Below the pieces are notes generated by a model, which saw nothing but the letters and a program-made list of their open reading frames with translations, did not search any database and was not told the origin of the DNA. Position numbers and translations under genes: made by a program. This document shows positions 50,510 to 60,708 of a DNA stretch of 64,000 nt, piece by piece. The stretch comes from Corynebacterium sp. CNCTC7651 (lineage in GTDB: Bacteria; Actinomycetota; Actinomycetes; Mycobacteriales; Mycobacteriaceae). The DNA lies in contig NZ_CP071246.1 of NCBI RefSeq assembly GCF_021496665.1, positions 1,612,001 to 1,676,000 on the forward strand, read 5' to 3'. The number at the start of each line of letters is the position of its first letter. The first letter of the stretch is position 1.

Positions 50510-51682
50510 CTAAACCGCATGCTCACCAAATTCCGGCTCGAAATCATCGATCCGCTCCCCTGCCCCGACGAGCTGGGCAAGTGCCGCAACCGTGCGTTCC
50601 GTCGCGTGGCCGTCGCCGTAGGGGTTCACTGCATTAGCCATCGCGTCATAGGCCGCTGGTTGATTAAGCAGGTTGGACACCTCAGCCACGATCAGGTCCC
50701 GCTTGGTGCCGACCAGTTTCACGGTGCCGGCGATGACCGCCTCGGGGCGCTCCGTATTTTCCCGCATAACTAGGACGGGTTTGCCGAGAGAAGGCGCCTC
50801 TTCCTGAATACCGCCAGAATCAGTGAGCACCAAGTGAGCCCGGTTCATCACTGCGATGAACTGGTCGTACGGCAGCGGATCAGTGATCAGGACATTTGAG
50901 AGTGCGGCGACCTCGGCCCCAAGCGGTTCGCGAACCCGCGGATTGGGGTGAAGCGGCAGCACGAAATAGTCGTCCGGGTGCTCGGTGGCGAGATCGCGCA
51001 CAGCTTGGCCGATCCCCTGTAGCAATGCACGATTCTCGCGGCGGTGCGCTGTCACCAGGACAATTCGTCGCCCTGATTCGATCACCGCCCGAAGGGCACT
51101 GTCGCTGATTTCGACGTCCCAGTGGGCTGCAATGTTCAGTGCGTCGATGACCGTGTTTCCGGTGACCGCGATCTGCTTCGATCGGATATTTTCCGCGCGG
51201 AGGTTTTCGGCTGAGGCGGGAGTAGGTGCAAGGTGCAAGCTTGAAATCTGTGCAATCATCCGCCGGTTCGCCTCCTCAGGAAAAGGCGATTGAAGATTAC
51301 CGGTGCGCAGCCCCGCCTCTAAGTGGGCAATCTGCGAGCCCACATGAAAGCCGGCAAGCGCCCCGGCAAGAGCAGTAGAAGTGTCACCCTGCACCAGGGT
51401 GATGTTGGGGCGGTGTAGGACGCAAATTGGATGAAGGCCCTCAAGTGCACGCGCCACGAAAACGCTCAGAGGTTGACCGTTCGCCATCAAGTCCAAGTCA
51501 AAATCAGGCTCGATACCGAAGCGTCCAACCACTTGGCGGAGCATCTCGCGATGTTGGCCAGTGGAGACAACAGTAGTGTCGAAGCGGTCGTCGGCACGCA
51601 ATGCCCGGATAACAGGGGCGAGTTTGATTGCCTCCGGCCGAGTGCCATACACGGCGAGGATGCTGGGTTTATCCTGGCTCAA
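50510..51682 (-). CDS. wecB: UDP-N-acetylglucosamine 2-epimerase (non-hydrolysing)
   Basis: This 390-residue GT-B fold enzyme converts UDP-GlcNAc to UDP-ManNAc. Family marks are ILAVYGTRPEAIKLAPVIRAL at the N-terminus, VQGDTSTALAGALAGFHVGS, HLEAGLRTGNLQSPFPEEAN, VTAHRRENR and TDSGGIQEEAPSLGKPVLVM near the end. TTG start with GAGGAG 5-6 nt upstream. It is the first gene of the export operon. Its product is the substrate of WecC, whose gene nearby carries a stop. Confidence 0.95.
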   Translation of the reverse strand: MSQDKPSILAVYGTRPEAIKLAPVIRALRADDRFDTTVVSTGQHREMLRQVVGRFGIEPDFDLDLMANGQPLSVFVARALEGLHPICVLHRPNITLVQGDTSTALAGALAGFHVGSQIAHLEAGLRTGNLQSPFPEEANRRMIAQISSLHLAPTPASAENLRAENIRSKQIAVTGNTVIDALNIAAHWDVEISDSALRAVIESGRRIVLVTAHRRENRALLQGIGQAVRDLATEHPDDYFVLPLHPNPRVREPLGAEVAALSNVLITDPLPYDQFIAVMNRAHLVLTDSGGIQEEAPSLGKPVLVMRENTERPEAVIAGTVKLVGTKRDLIVAEVSNLLNQPAAYDAMANAVNPYGDGHATERTVAALAQLVGAGERIDDFEPEFGEHAV

Positions 51683-51742
51683 ACGTGCTCCTCAGTAGTG
51701 CTTCGGCTGACAGAACCATGAAAGTTCGTCATTTTTGTTGAT

Positions 51743-51762
51743 GATAGTCCAAGTGGACTATC
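51743..51762. promoter_or_regulatory. Palindrome in the wecB promoter region
   Basis: GATAGTCCA-AG-TGGACTATC, with perfect 9-bp arms, lies between the divergent wecB and the next gene, so it is a candidate operator. Confidence 0.5.
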
Positions 51763-51798
51763 CGTTCCGAGCTAGAGCTGATCTGTAGGCTTGACCCC

Positions 51799-52095
51799 AT
51801 GTATCAATTCGTTGTCGGAGCCGCCGCCGGGTACGTATTCGGCACGAAGGCTGGCCGCAAGCGCTACCACCAGATCGTCAACGCGACCCAGGCTGTGATC
51901 AACTCGCCGGTGACCAAGCAGGTGACCAGCTCTGCCAGGAAGGCGCTCGCGAACAAGATCGATCCGGAACCACGGATGCGCGAGCTCAAGGACGTTAGCG
52001 GCAAGAAGGGTCGCTCACTCCGTGGGGGCAAGGGCAAGCAGGACGGGCGTGACGCTGATACTCGCGACCAGATTCTCGAGCCGGACGAGGACTAA
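51799..52095 (+). CDS. YtxH-like small protein
   Basis: This 98-residue protein begins MYQFVVGAAAGYVFGTKAGR, with a short hydrophobic glycine-rich N-terminal segment followed by a helical, charged tail. This fits YtxH/gas-vesicle-like small membrane-associated proteins. TAGGCT 7 nt before the ATG suggests a leaderless transcript. The gene overlaps the 3' end of ppx/gppA by a few bases. Confidence 0.75.
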   Translation: MYQFVVGAAAGYVFGTKAGRKRYHQIVNATQAVINSPVTKQVTSSARKALANKIDPEPRMRELKDVSGKKGRSLRGGKGKQDGRDADTRDQILEPDED

Positions 52096-53033
52096 TAAGC
52101 AAGCCCCGCGACAATCCCGTCGAGGATGTCTTTCTCGCTGATGTAAAACAGGCTGGCGCCGGCCGATGTTTCGAACGCATCCATCAGCTCCTCCACCACG
52201 GTGGAGCCGGCGGCGATAACGTCCGCGCGGCCAGGGTGAACCACGGGGTTCTCGGCGCGCTGCTGGGAGGTTTTGGCCCTTAGGTCTTCGGTAACCTCCC
52301 GCATCCGGGAAAACGGGATCTCCGACATGTGGATGCGGTTCGGGTCATATTCGGGGAGGTTCTGGGCGAGGGCGGAGAGCGTGGTGAAGGTGCCGGCACA
52401 GCCCACGAAGGTCTTGGCTTGATCGAAGGGGACGGCTGCGCGAGCCTCTGCGATGCGCTCGCGGATGTAGGCGCGGGCGGCCTCGGTCTCCTCGGCCGTG
52501 GGCGGATCGGAGCGCATGAAGCGCTCGGTGATGCGCACGCAGCCCATTTGCGTGGATACCGCGGCACCCTCCATGACGAACTCGGTGGAGCCGCCGCCGA
52601 GGTCGATGACGCAGGCTGGGCCGCTTCCGTCTGGCAAATCCACGGTTGCACCAGCGAACGACAGCGCTGCCTCCTCCTCGCCTGAGATGACCTCGGCGAC
52701 CGCACCTGGCTGGATGCGGCCGAGGAGATCGCGGGTCATGGCGAAGAAGTCCTCGCGGTTGGCGGCATCGCGGGTGGCGGAGGTGGCGACCATGCGCACC
52801 TTGGAAACACCCTCGCGCTCCATCTCCTCAACGTACGCTGCGAGGGCTTTTCGGGTGCGCTCGATTGCGTCGGGGTTGAAGCGCCCGGTCTCGTCCACAC
52901 CCTCTCCGAGGCGGACAATGGTGTTGCGGCGGCAGATCTCGGCGCCGAGGGTGCCGTCTTGGTTGATCTCCTGGATCAGCAAGCGGATGGAGTTTGTGCC
53001 GCAGTCGACGGCGGCTACGCGGGTGTGGGTCAT
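52092..53033 (-). CDS. Ppx/GppA exopolyphosphatase family protein
   Basis: This 313-residue protein belongs to the ASKHA fold. It begins MTHTRVAAVDCGTNSIRLLI and contains VATSATRDAANRE, EVISGEEEAALSF, and the phosphate-binding VIDLGGGSTEFVM with GCVRITERF. Members hydrolyse polyphosphate or pppGpp. The start at 53033 is chosen because the longer open frame upstream is antisense to the DUF501 gene. It overlaps the fusion gene upstream by 4 bp. Corynebacterial members are polyphosphatases. Confidence 0.9.
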   Translation of the reverse strand: MTHTRVAAVDCGTNSIRLLIQEINQDGTLGAEICRRNTIVRLGEGVDETGRFNPDAIERTRKALAAYVEEMEREGVSKVRMVATSATRDAANREDFFAMTRDLLGRIQPGAVAEVISGEEEAALSFAGATVDLPDGSGPACVIDLGGGSTEFVMEGAAVSTQMGCVRITERFMRSDPPTAEETEAARAYIRERIAEARAAVPFDQAKTFVGCAGTFTTLSALAQNLPEYDPNRIHMSEIPFSRMREVTEDLRAKTSQQRAENPVVHPGRADVIAAGSTVVEELMDAFETSAGASLFYISEKDILDGIVAGLAY

Positions 53034-54265
53034 GCGAGGTCCTCTCCGGCGTCGGCAAGCGAAATGCCCAAGCGCTCCAGCGTGGGCCAGTCCTGCGGGA
53101 TTGCGGAACCGCGAAGGCCTGCGTGTTCGGCGGCGAGGGCGATGGCTTCGGTGCCGAAGCGGAGGCGGCCGGGGCCCTCGGCGAGGGCGTAGGCGATCAG
53201 CACGTGGAGGCACTTCACGCGGTCCGGCATGCCGCCGCCGGAGAAGTCCGTGCCCAAGTCCTCGATGGCGTTGCGCTCGGCGAGGTAGTGCTCGTGGGCG
53301 GCCTTGTAATCGGCCTGGAGCTCCTCCGATTCGGCGAGGCGGGATTCCATCCACTTCATCACCTGCGCCACCTCGAGGCGGGAGGCCTCCGCGGTCAGGC
53401 GCGGGTCGGTGAGGTAGTAGAGGGTGGGAAACGGGGTGCCGTCCTCAAGTCGCGGGGCCGTCTTGACCACCGCGGGCTGGCCGTCCGGTGTGCGGTAGGC
53501 CACAGCGAGGACGCCGCGCGGCTCGCGGCCGAGCTGCTGCGTGATTGTTTCGATGTCTTGTGGGGACACGGTCATAGCCTCGATTGTGTCACGCAGCGCC
53601 GCCTCGAGGCGTCTCGCCTGGCTGCGCAGCGACGTGTAGGTGAGCGCCCCGGTGACGACGCCGCCGAGGACGGGGATGGCCTTTGCTGTGGAGCGGAGCG
53701 CGGTGCGCCGGGCGACGTTGGCGATGGCGCGGCTGGCGGCGCGGCGAGCAACCCGGTTGGCGGTGCGTTGGGCGGCGCGCTCGCCGAGGTCCGTCGCTGT
53801 GGTTTGCGTGAGATAGCTGCGGAGGATGTGTTGCGAGCCTTGGGCGCCGAGCATGGTGGCCAGGAGGGTGGCGAGCTGGTCCGTCTGGGTGGGGTATTTG
53901 AGGTCGAGGCGGGTCCAGCCGTTGAGGTAGGCGAGTTTTTGAATGAGGCGGAGCGCGTGGGCGTAGTACTGGACGATGTCGCCGGGGATTGAGACCAGCA
54001 TGGTGAAGAAGCCGCCGAAGCTCAGGCCGAAGGAGACTGCTGAGCTGCGGGTGACTTCGGCCTCGATGGTGGCTTTGGCGATGTCGTCGAGGATGTCGCG
54101 GGGGATCCCTGCAGCGATGACGTCGCTGGCGAGTGCGCGGTCGATCTGCTCCTGCGGGATACCGCGCTTGCGAAGTTCTTTGCTCAGGAACCTTTCGCGG
54201 TCGATCTGTGCCGGTTTGAGGCGAATGATCCGCGCGAGATAGAGGGCTTCGTCGTTGTTCGCCAC
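53030..54265 (-). CDS. EcsC-like/DUF501 fusion protein
   Basis: This 411-residue protein joins two parts that are usually separate. Residues 1-230 are EcsC-like, with the membrane-facing segment SFGGFFTMLVSIPGDIVQYY and a basic helix run (RTANRVARRAASRAIANVAR). From about M231 (MTVSPQDIETITQQLGREPR) the sequence is a DUF501 protein, including KTAPRLEDGTPFPTLYYLTD and GGGMPDRVKCLHVLIAYALA. The frame is continuous with no stop between. A separate start at 53575 is possible, but its ribosome site is poor (GAGG 2-3 nt away). DUF501 genes often sit between ftsB and ppx, as here. Neither function is established. Confidence 0.8.
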   Translation of the reverse strand: MANNDEALYLARIIRLKPAQIDRERFLSKELRKRGIPQEQIDRALASDVIAAGIPRDILDDIAKATIEAEVTRSSAVSFGLSFGGFFTMLVSIPGDIVQYYAHALRLIQKLAYLNGWTRLDLKYPTQTDQLATLLATMLGAQGSQHILRSYLTQTTATDLGERAAQRTANRVARRAASRAIANVARRTALRSTAKAIPVLGGVVTGALTYTSLRSQARRLEAALRDTIEAMTVSPQDIETITQQLGREPRGVLAVAYRTPDGQPAVVKTAPRLEDGTPFPTLYYLTDPRLTAEASRLEVAQVMKWMESRLAESEELQADYKAAHEHYLAERNAIEDLGTDFSGGGMPDRVKCLHVLIAYALAEGPGRLRFGTEAIALAAEHAGLRGSAIPQDWPTLERLGISLADAGEDLA

Positions 54266-54290
54266 GGAGCTTATTGTGGCTTATTGGGCC

Positions 54291-54971
54291 CTACTGCGGT
54301 GCGGGTGCGGGCGTGGGGGCTTCGGGATTTTCTTCGGGTGCCGGCGGGGCATCCTCTACTGCGGGCTGCTCCGGCGGAGCTTCCGCGGGCGCGGCGGGGT
54401 TTTCGGGTGCCTCTGAAAGATCGATTGCGGCTGGCGTGGGGGATTCGGGAGCTTCGGCCTCTGGGAGCTCGCGCAGGGAATCCCACAGCACTTCCTGCCA
54501 CGGGCGGGTGTCTGGGATCTGGTCTGTGGTGATGTTGGGGGCCTGGGTCATGCGCGGGTCGATGATGCGCCATGCGGTCTCACCCTCCTCCAGCACACCG
54601 AGGCGGCGGCGGGCTTCCTGCCGGATGTATTCCGGGTCCTGGTAGCGGGCGATATCGGATTCGAGCTGACGTTTCTGCGCCTCCAGCGCCTGGATTGAGG
54701 CTTGCGCGCGTGCGATTTCGCCGCGGCCCTCGTAGTAGTTGCGCAGCGGCACAGCGATAGCCACCAGCACAATTAAGATCACTGCGATGAGGATGCCGGT
54801 CGATGCTACGTCCTGCCTCCACAGGGAGGGCTTGGCCTTCCTGCGGCGCTTTTTCGCTTCCTTTTGCTCCTGCCGCGCCTGCTCGCGGGAGGCTACCGGC
54901 ACGCTTCGCGGCGCGCGGCCGCGGCGCGGGGATTTCGCCGGCCCGGAGGAGGGTGTGACTGGAGTGGTCAT
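54291..54971 (-). CDS. ftsB: FtsB/DivIC septum formation initiator
   Basis: This 226-residue protein has a basic cytoplasmic N-terminus, one membrane helix (about 55-76, ASTGILIAVILIVLVAIAVP), a coiled coil (GEIARAQASIQALEAQKRQL) and the DivIC motif YQDPEYIRQEARRRLGVLEEGE. The C-terminal tail is Pro/Ala/Glu-rich. The protein joins FtsL and FtsQ in the divisome. The start at 54971 (MTTPVTPSSG) is preferred over 55028. Its place next to eno and the porin genes matches the corynebacterial arrangement. Confidence 0.9.
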   Translation of the reverse strand: MTTPVTPSSGPAKSPRRGRAPRSVPVASREQARQEQKEAKKRRRKAKPSLWRQDVASTGILIAVILIVLVAIAVPLRNYYEGRGEIARAQASIQALEAQKRQLESDIARYQDPEYIRQEARRRLGVLEEGETAWRIIDPRMTQAPNITTDQIPDTRPWQEVLWDSLRELPEAEAPESPTPAAIDLSEAPENPAAPAEAPPEQPAVEDAPPAPEENPEAPTPAPAPQ

Positions 54972-55088
54972 AGTGGTTGTTGAGTGTAGACCACAGCTAG
55001 AGCTCGCCCCGATGACACAGCCGGTCACGCAGAAGAATTTTGATTAAGCTGCAATTCGTTCAAACTTCCAATCGCCAAGGATGACATC

Positions 55089-55637
55089 ATGCGCCCATCA
55101 CTGAGAAAAGCCGCTGCCGCTACCGCAGCATTGATCGTGTCCTCCAGCCTGGCCTTCGCCGCTCCAGCCCAGGCTCAGGAGCGGAACATGGCCAACCTCA
55201 TGAAAGTGGCCACCCAGGCCGACACAATCGCATGCAAGGACCTCAAGTCCCACCTCAACCGGACTGGCCGCGTGAACTCCAACACCACACGGGGCGATCT
55301 TGTAGCGATGGCCAACGCCGAGTTGGCCTCTACGCCGCTGCTGCGAATGGCCGCGCGCCCGACAATCAACAAGGTCGCTGACCGTGCGCTGGCGTGCAAG
55401 CTGGTCAAGTCGGGCGGGCCATCCAAGAACGGGCAGGGCAAGGCTCCCTCCCAACCGAGCAAGGCACCGGCAAAGCCGGGCCCATCTCAGCCCGGCAAGG
55501 CACCAGCAAAGCCGGGCCCATCCCAGCCCGGCAAGGCGCAGCCCAAACCCGCGCAGCCAGCCCAGGAGGAGTCCGGGAGCTCCCTGTCCTCGAATTCTTT
55601 CTCGTCCCTAAGCTCCTCCCGGGGGTCCAGCTCTTAA
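55089..55637 (+). CDS. PorB/PorC-family porin-like protein with basic repeat tail
   Basis: This 182-residue exported protein has a signal peptide ending at PAQAQE and a helical domain of about 80 residues (MANLMKVATQADTIACKDLK ... TTRGDLVAMANAEL ... ADRALACKLVK). The two mature cysteines, one in each of IACKDL and ALACKL, probably form the disulfide known in PorB. PorB/PorC are anion-selective channels of the corynebacterial outer mycomembrane, encoded beside eno. Here a tail of repeats (KAPAKPGPSQPG twice) and a serine-rich end follow, which normal PorB lacks. The tail may bind the cell wall. Confidence 0.78.
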   Translation: MRPSLRKAAAATAALIVSSSLAFAAPAQAQERNMANLMKVATQADTIACKDLKSHLNRTGRVNSNTTRGDLVAMANAELASTPLLRMAARPTINKVADRALACKLVKSGGPSKNGQGKAPSQPSKAPAKPGPSQPGKAPAKPGPSQPGKAQPKPAQPAQEESGSSLSSNSFSSLSSSRGSSS

Positions 55638-55654
55638 CTAGCACCCTCAAGCCT

Positions 55655-55692
55655 GCCTCGCCCCGGCAATGCAGTCCGGGTCGAGGCTTTTT
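55655..55692 (+). terminator. Terminator after the first porin gene
   Basis: GCCTCGCCCCGG pairs with CCGGGTCGAGGC (one mismatch) and is followed by TTTTT. Confidence 0.85.
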
Positions 55693-55791
55693 AATTTGAA
55701 GCCCGCAACCCCTGCGTAACATATACCCCATCCGTCACATTGGTGATACACTGCCCCACGATTCCTCCGTTGTCGTTCAAAGGACGTACCC

Positions 55792-56469
55792 ATGCGCTTC
55801 TCCCCTGCTAAAACCGCTGGCACCGCCGCGGCGCTGATCGCGTCCGCCGGCCTGATCTTCGCCGCGCCGTCGCTGGCGCAGCCCCGCAACATGGAAACAC
55901 TGATGAAGGTCGCCTCCCAGGCGGACTCCATCTCCTGCTCCGACCTGCAGACCCAGTTGAAGAACACCGGTCGCGTGAACGCGAACACCACCCGCGGCGA
56001 CTTGATCGCCATGGCCAACGCGGAGCTGGCCAAGGAGTCCCCGATGGTGCGTTCAATGGCCGCGCCCACCGTGAACAAAGTGGCGGACCGCGCGGTGTCC
56101 TGCGGCATCGTGAAGGCCAACAACGCTTCCGCCCCGGCTCCGGCGCAGCAGGCCCAGCCGAAGCAGCAGGCTCCCGCCAAGGCCCCGGCGAACAACCCGG
56201 CCAAGCCAGCTCCGGCCCCGGCACCCGCTAACAAGCCGGCCCCGGCACCCGCTAGCAACCCGGCCCCGATCCAGGCACCGCAGATCCAGGTGCCGCAGCT
56301 GCCGGCACTGCCGGGCGGTATCCAGGTGGACAAGGTGGTTGAGGATGTCAACCGCGCGATCGCAGACGCGACCGCGCAGGTCAACCAGCTCTCCTCCAAC
56401 CCGCAGGCGCAGATCGACGCACTGCGCGCGCAGGTGAACGCAATCCTGCCGACGGGTTCTAGCTTCTAG
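55792..56469 (+). CDS. PorB/PorC-family porin-like protein with Pro/Ala linker and helical tail
   Basis: This 225-residue exported protein has a signal peptide ending near PSLAQP and the same domain as its neighbour: METLMKVASQADSISCSDLQ, TTRGDLIAMANAELAK and ADRAVSCGIVK, with two cysteines. A Pro/Ala/Lys linker (about residues 115-165) is followed by an amphipathic helical end (VDKVVEDVNRAIADATAQVN). Family role: anion channel in the mycomembrane. The extended tail is unlike the roughly 100-residue mature PorB of C. glutamicum. Confidence 0.8.
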   Translation: MRFSPAKTAGTAAALIASAGLIFAAPSLAQPRNMETLMKVASQADSISCSDLQTQLKNTGRVNANTTRGDLIAMANAELAKESPMVRSMAAPTVNKVADRAVSCGIVKANNASAPAPAQQAQPKQQAPAKAPANNPAKPAPAPAPANKPAPAPASNPAPIQAPQIQVPQLPALPGGIQVDKVVEDVNRAIADATAQVNQLSSNPQAQIDALRAQVNAILPTGSSF

Positions 56470-56501
56470 CAACAGCATTCAACTGCGGCAAGACAAGACT
56501 T

Positions 56502-56537
56502 AACCCCGCGCTCCCTTTTGTTCAGGGGCGCGGGGTT
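56502..56537. terminator. Bidirectional terminator between porin and enolase genes
   Basis: AACCCCGCGC pairs with GCGCGGGGTT (with a short bulge) across TTTTG-containing loop; T and A tracts lie on the two sides, so it can end both convergent transcripts. Confidence 0.8.
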
Positions 56538-56591
56538 TGAGCGTCGTAAAGCAAGGTGCCCGGAGCCTACAGTCCCGGCACCAGCGAGCGC

Positions 56592-58732
<2,141 letters not shown>

Positions 58733-58905
58733 GGCGCATGATCCTACCGGCGGGTTGGTTTTGGGCGGGCATTGTGCAGGTTGGGTGGGTTGGTTCGCGC
58801 GGACTTGAGCGAGCTAGTCACAATTTTCCCTTTTGTCACACAAACCACTTACGTAACAAGTACCATCTGGGGTTGTTCTGTATTCCCTTGAAGTAAAGGA
58901 CCCCT

Positions 58906-59334
58906 ATGCGCCGCTTTACCGCCACCCTCGCCGCAGCCGCAATCGCTGCTACCGCCCTCGTCGCCCCGACCGCTCAGGCCCAGGATCTGGGCACCCTCGG
59001 TGCACTGACCCAGCTGAGCAAGCTGAGCACCGAGACCGTCGCCACCATGGACTGCGGCCTGCTGCGCACCTCCCTGCAGGCGACCAAGATGGTCAACGCA
59101 GAGACCACACGCTCCGGCCTGGTTTCCAACCTGAACACCGTTGCAGGCAACACCACCTTCAAGCTCATCGGCGCGCCGACCATCAACGCTATCGGCGACC
59201 GCGCTCTTGCCTGCGGCATTGTGAAGCCGGACCCGGTCACCCCGGCATCCAAGCTCATCGAGATGAGCTCCGCACTGTCCTCCAACGCCGGCCTGCCGGA
59301 GCTGCGCACCATCGCGGCGCTGTCCAGCAAGTAA
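58906..59334 (+). CDS. PorB/PorC-family porin-like protein (short form)
   Basis: This 142-residue exported protein has a signal peptide ending TAQAQD and the family domain: TETVATMDCGLLRTSLQATK, TTRSGLVSNLNTVAGN, GDRALACGIVK, with the two cysteines in place. It lacks the long tails of the two neighbours, so it is closest to the classical PorB size. AAAGGA precedes the ATG. It is divergent from the transglycosylase gene. Confidence 0.82.
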   Translation: MRRFTATLAAAAIAATALVAPTAQAQDLGTLGALTQLSKLSTETVATMDCGLLRTSLQATKMVNAETTRSGLVSNLNTVAGNTTFKLIGAPTINAIGDRALACGIVKPDPVTPASKLIEMSSALSSNAGLPELRTIAALSSK

Positions 59335-59362
59335 GCGTTAGCTCGTAAGCGCTGGCAAGTTT

Positions 59363-59956
59363 TTAGCGCTCCCGGGCCTTCCCCTCGGCCCAGAGGCGAT
59401 CCTGCGTCGCCACATCAACAAGTCCCGTGGACCCGTCGAACAAGTACGGGGCACGGGACTGCATCTTTTGCACGAACGCCTGCGCCACGTCGCCGAAATC
59501 AAACGCGCTGCGCTCTTGGGCGATCTCCGCGTGGAAGAGGACTTGGAGGAGGACGTCGGAAAGTTCTTTTTTGAGGTGTTGGTCGCTGGCGTGCTGCTCG
59601 ATCGCTTCCGCGAGCTCTTGAGTTTCTTCCTTGAGGAACGGGATGAGCGACGTGTGGGTCATCGACCGTTCCCACTCCCCTCGCGTGCGCGCGGCGTGCA
59701 TCACTTGGACTGCCTGGAAGACCGAGTCTTCGAGGGAGGGGACTTTGAGGACGTCGGGGTCGGCGGTGGTTGCGTGTGCGCGGGCGGCATCGGGGTCCGT
59801 GGTGATGAGCCAGGGCTCGCCCGCCGGGATGTCGACGAACAGTGCTCTTACGTCGGCAGGAACGTCGTCCGTGAACGTGACGGGGCCACGGATTTGCCGC
59901 GACACGTCGAGCGGCACCATCGCAGGCCAGCGGGGGTCAAGCACGAGGACCGTCAT
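59363..59956 (-). CDS. mazG: MazG nucleotide pyrophosphohydrolase
   Basis: This 197-residue protein has the MazG metal-binding pattern: FLKEETQELAEAIEQHA and LKKELSDVLLQVLFHAEIAQ. It hydrolyses nucleoside triphosphates to monophosphates and removes damaged or excess nucleotides. The N-terminal 90 residues are a separate alpha/beta segment seen in actinobacterial MazG. ATG 59956 is supported by TATTGT 7 nt upstream, so the transcript is likely leaderless. Confidence 0.88.
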   Translation of the reverse strand: MTVLVLDPRWPAMVPLDVSRQIRGPVTFTDDVPADVRALFVDIPAGEPWLITTDPDAARAHATTADPDVLKVPSLEDSVFQAVQVMHAARTRGEWERSMTHTSLIPFLKEETQELAEAIEQHASDQHLKKELSDVLLQVLFHAEIAQERSAFDFGDVAQAFVQKMQSRAPYLFDGSTGLVDVATQDRLWAEGKARER

Positions 59957-59962
59957 GCATGA

Positions 59963-59969
59963 GACAATA
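59963..59969. promoter_or_regulatory. Overlapping face-to-face -10 boxes for mazG and its divergent neighbour
   Basis: GACAAT on the plus strand (59963-59968) and TATTGT on the minus strand (59969-59964) share the same DNA. Each ends 7 nt before its gene's ATG (59976 and 59956), only 19 bp apart. Confidence 0.7.
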
Positions 59970-59975
59970 TCGCGC

Positions 59976-60620
59976 ATGGCAAACCAACTCACCGAAGCAC
60001 TCGAGGCCGTGAAGCCGACGACCGGCGATGTCCTCGAGCACTCCGTCACCTTCTCCCCCATCCGCTGGAAGACGGGCTGGCCGCACCACCTGCGCCGCGT
60101 CCCGCCGTTCCGCGACGATGCCCGCGCGTCCATCACCCGCCGCGAGGTCTTCGACTTCGCCGCAGATGTCCGCGATTCTGGCTACAACCGCGACCAGATC
60201 ATCGACTTCCTGGGCGCAGCGTTGGCGTACCGCGCTGGCCAGACCAACCAGGTCATGGAAATGCAGCAGTTCCTGCGCAACAAGGGCAAGGCTGCGCAGT
60301 TGCTCAACGCGATCCGCCAGATCGAGGGCAAGAACGCCGTCGAGGCCTACGAGTCTCTGACCGCGACCGGCCTGCCGCCGAAGTTCGCATCTTCCGTGGC
60401 CTACTTCTTGGCCGGTGAGCAGGAGGATGGCGAGGCGGACAAGCCCGTGATCATTTGCAACAAGCGTGCCGAGGTTGCCGGCCTTGAGCCGTCCGGCGCG
60501 TGGACCGCAGAGAAGTACGGCGAGTACCTTTCCCGCCTGCGCGAAGCCCGCGACGCGTTCGATGCCTCCCTCCCGCTCGACGCGGTGGAGTACGCAGCCC
60601 GCGAGTTCGCTGAAAAGTAA
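59976..60620 (+). CDS. Hypothetical protein, OGG-fold-like
   Basis: This 214-residue soluble protein begins MANQLTEALEAVKPTTGDVL. It has segments resembling 8-oxoguanine glycosylase-fold proteins (GLPPKFASSVAYFLAG and DKPVIICNKRAEVAG match the helix and DxR-like positions), but the catalytic residues are not clearly conserved. It is divergent from mazG with a shared -10 region, and both would protect against damaged nucleotides if the resemblance holds. That link is inference. A large inverted-repeat element follows the gene. Confidence 0.65.
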   Translation: MANQLTEALEAVKPTTGDVLEHSVTFSPIRWKTGWPHHLRRVPPFRDDARASITRREVFDFAADVRDSGYNRDQIIDFLGAALAYRAGQTNQVMEMQQFLRNKGKAAQLLNAIRQIEGKNAVEAYESLTATGLPPKFASSVAYFLAGEQEDGEADKPVIICNKRAEVAGLEPSGAWTAEKYGEYLSRLREARDAFDASLPLDAVEYAAREFAEK

Positions 60621-60637
60621 CTGCGACGTACTTTTTC

Positions 60638-60701
60638 AATAGCTCGGTTTGCGTGAAATCCGGCCGGATTTCGGGGTGAAAAGCCCTCAAACCGAGCTAT
60701 T
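60638..60701. repeat. Nested inverted-repeat element
   Basis: AATAGCTCGGTTTG (60638-60651) is exactly inverted at 60688-60701, and an 18-bp perfect palindrome GAAATCCGGCCGGATTTC (60655-60672) lies inside. It separates the convergent dnaG and OGG-like genes and may also end transcription. Confidence 0.85.
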
Positions 60702-60708
60702 GCCTTCT

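Noticed and set aside
53575..53575. A separate start for the DUF501 part
   Set aside because: Not excluded, but the ribosome site is too close and the frame is continuous with the EcsC-like part, so one fused gene is reported.
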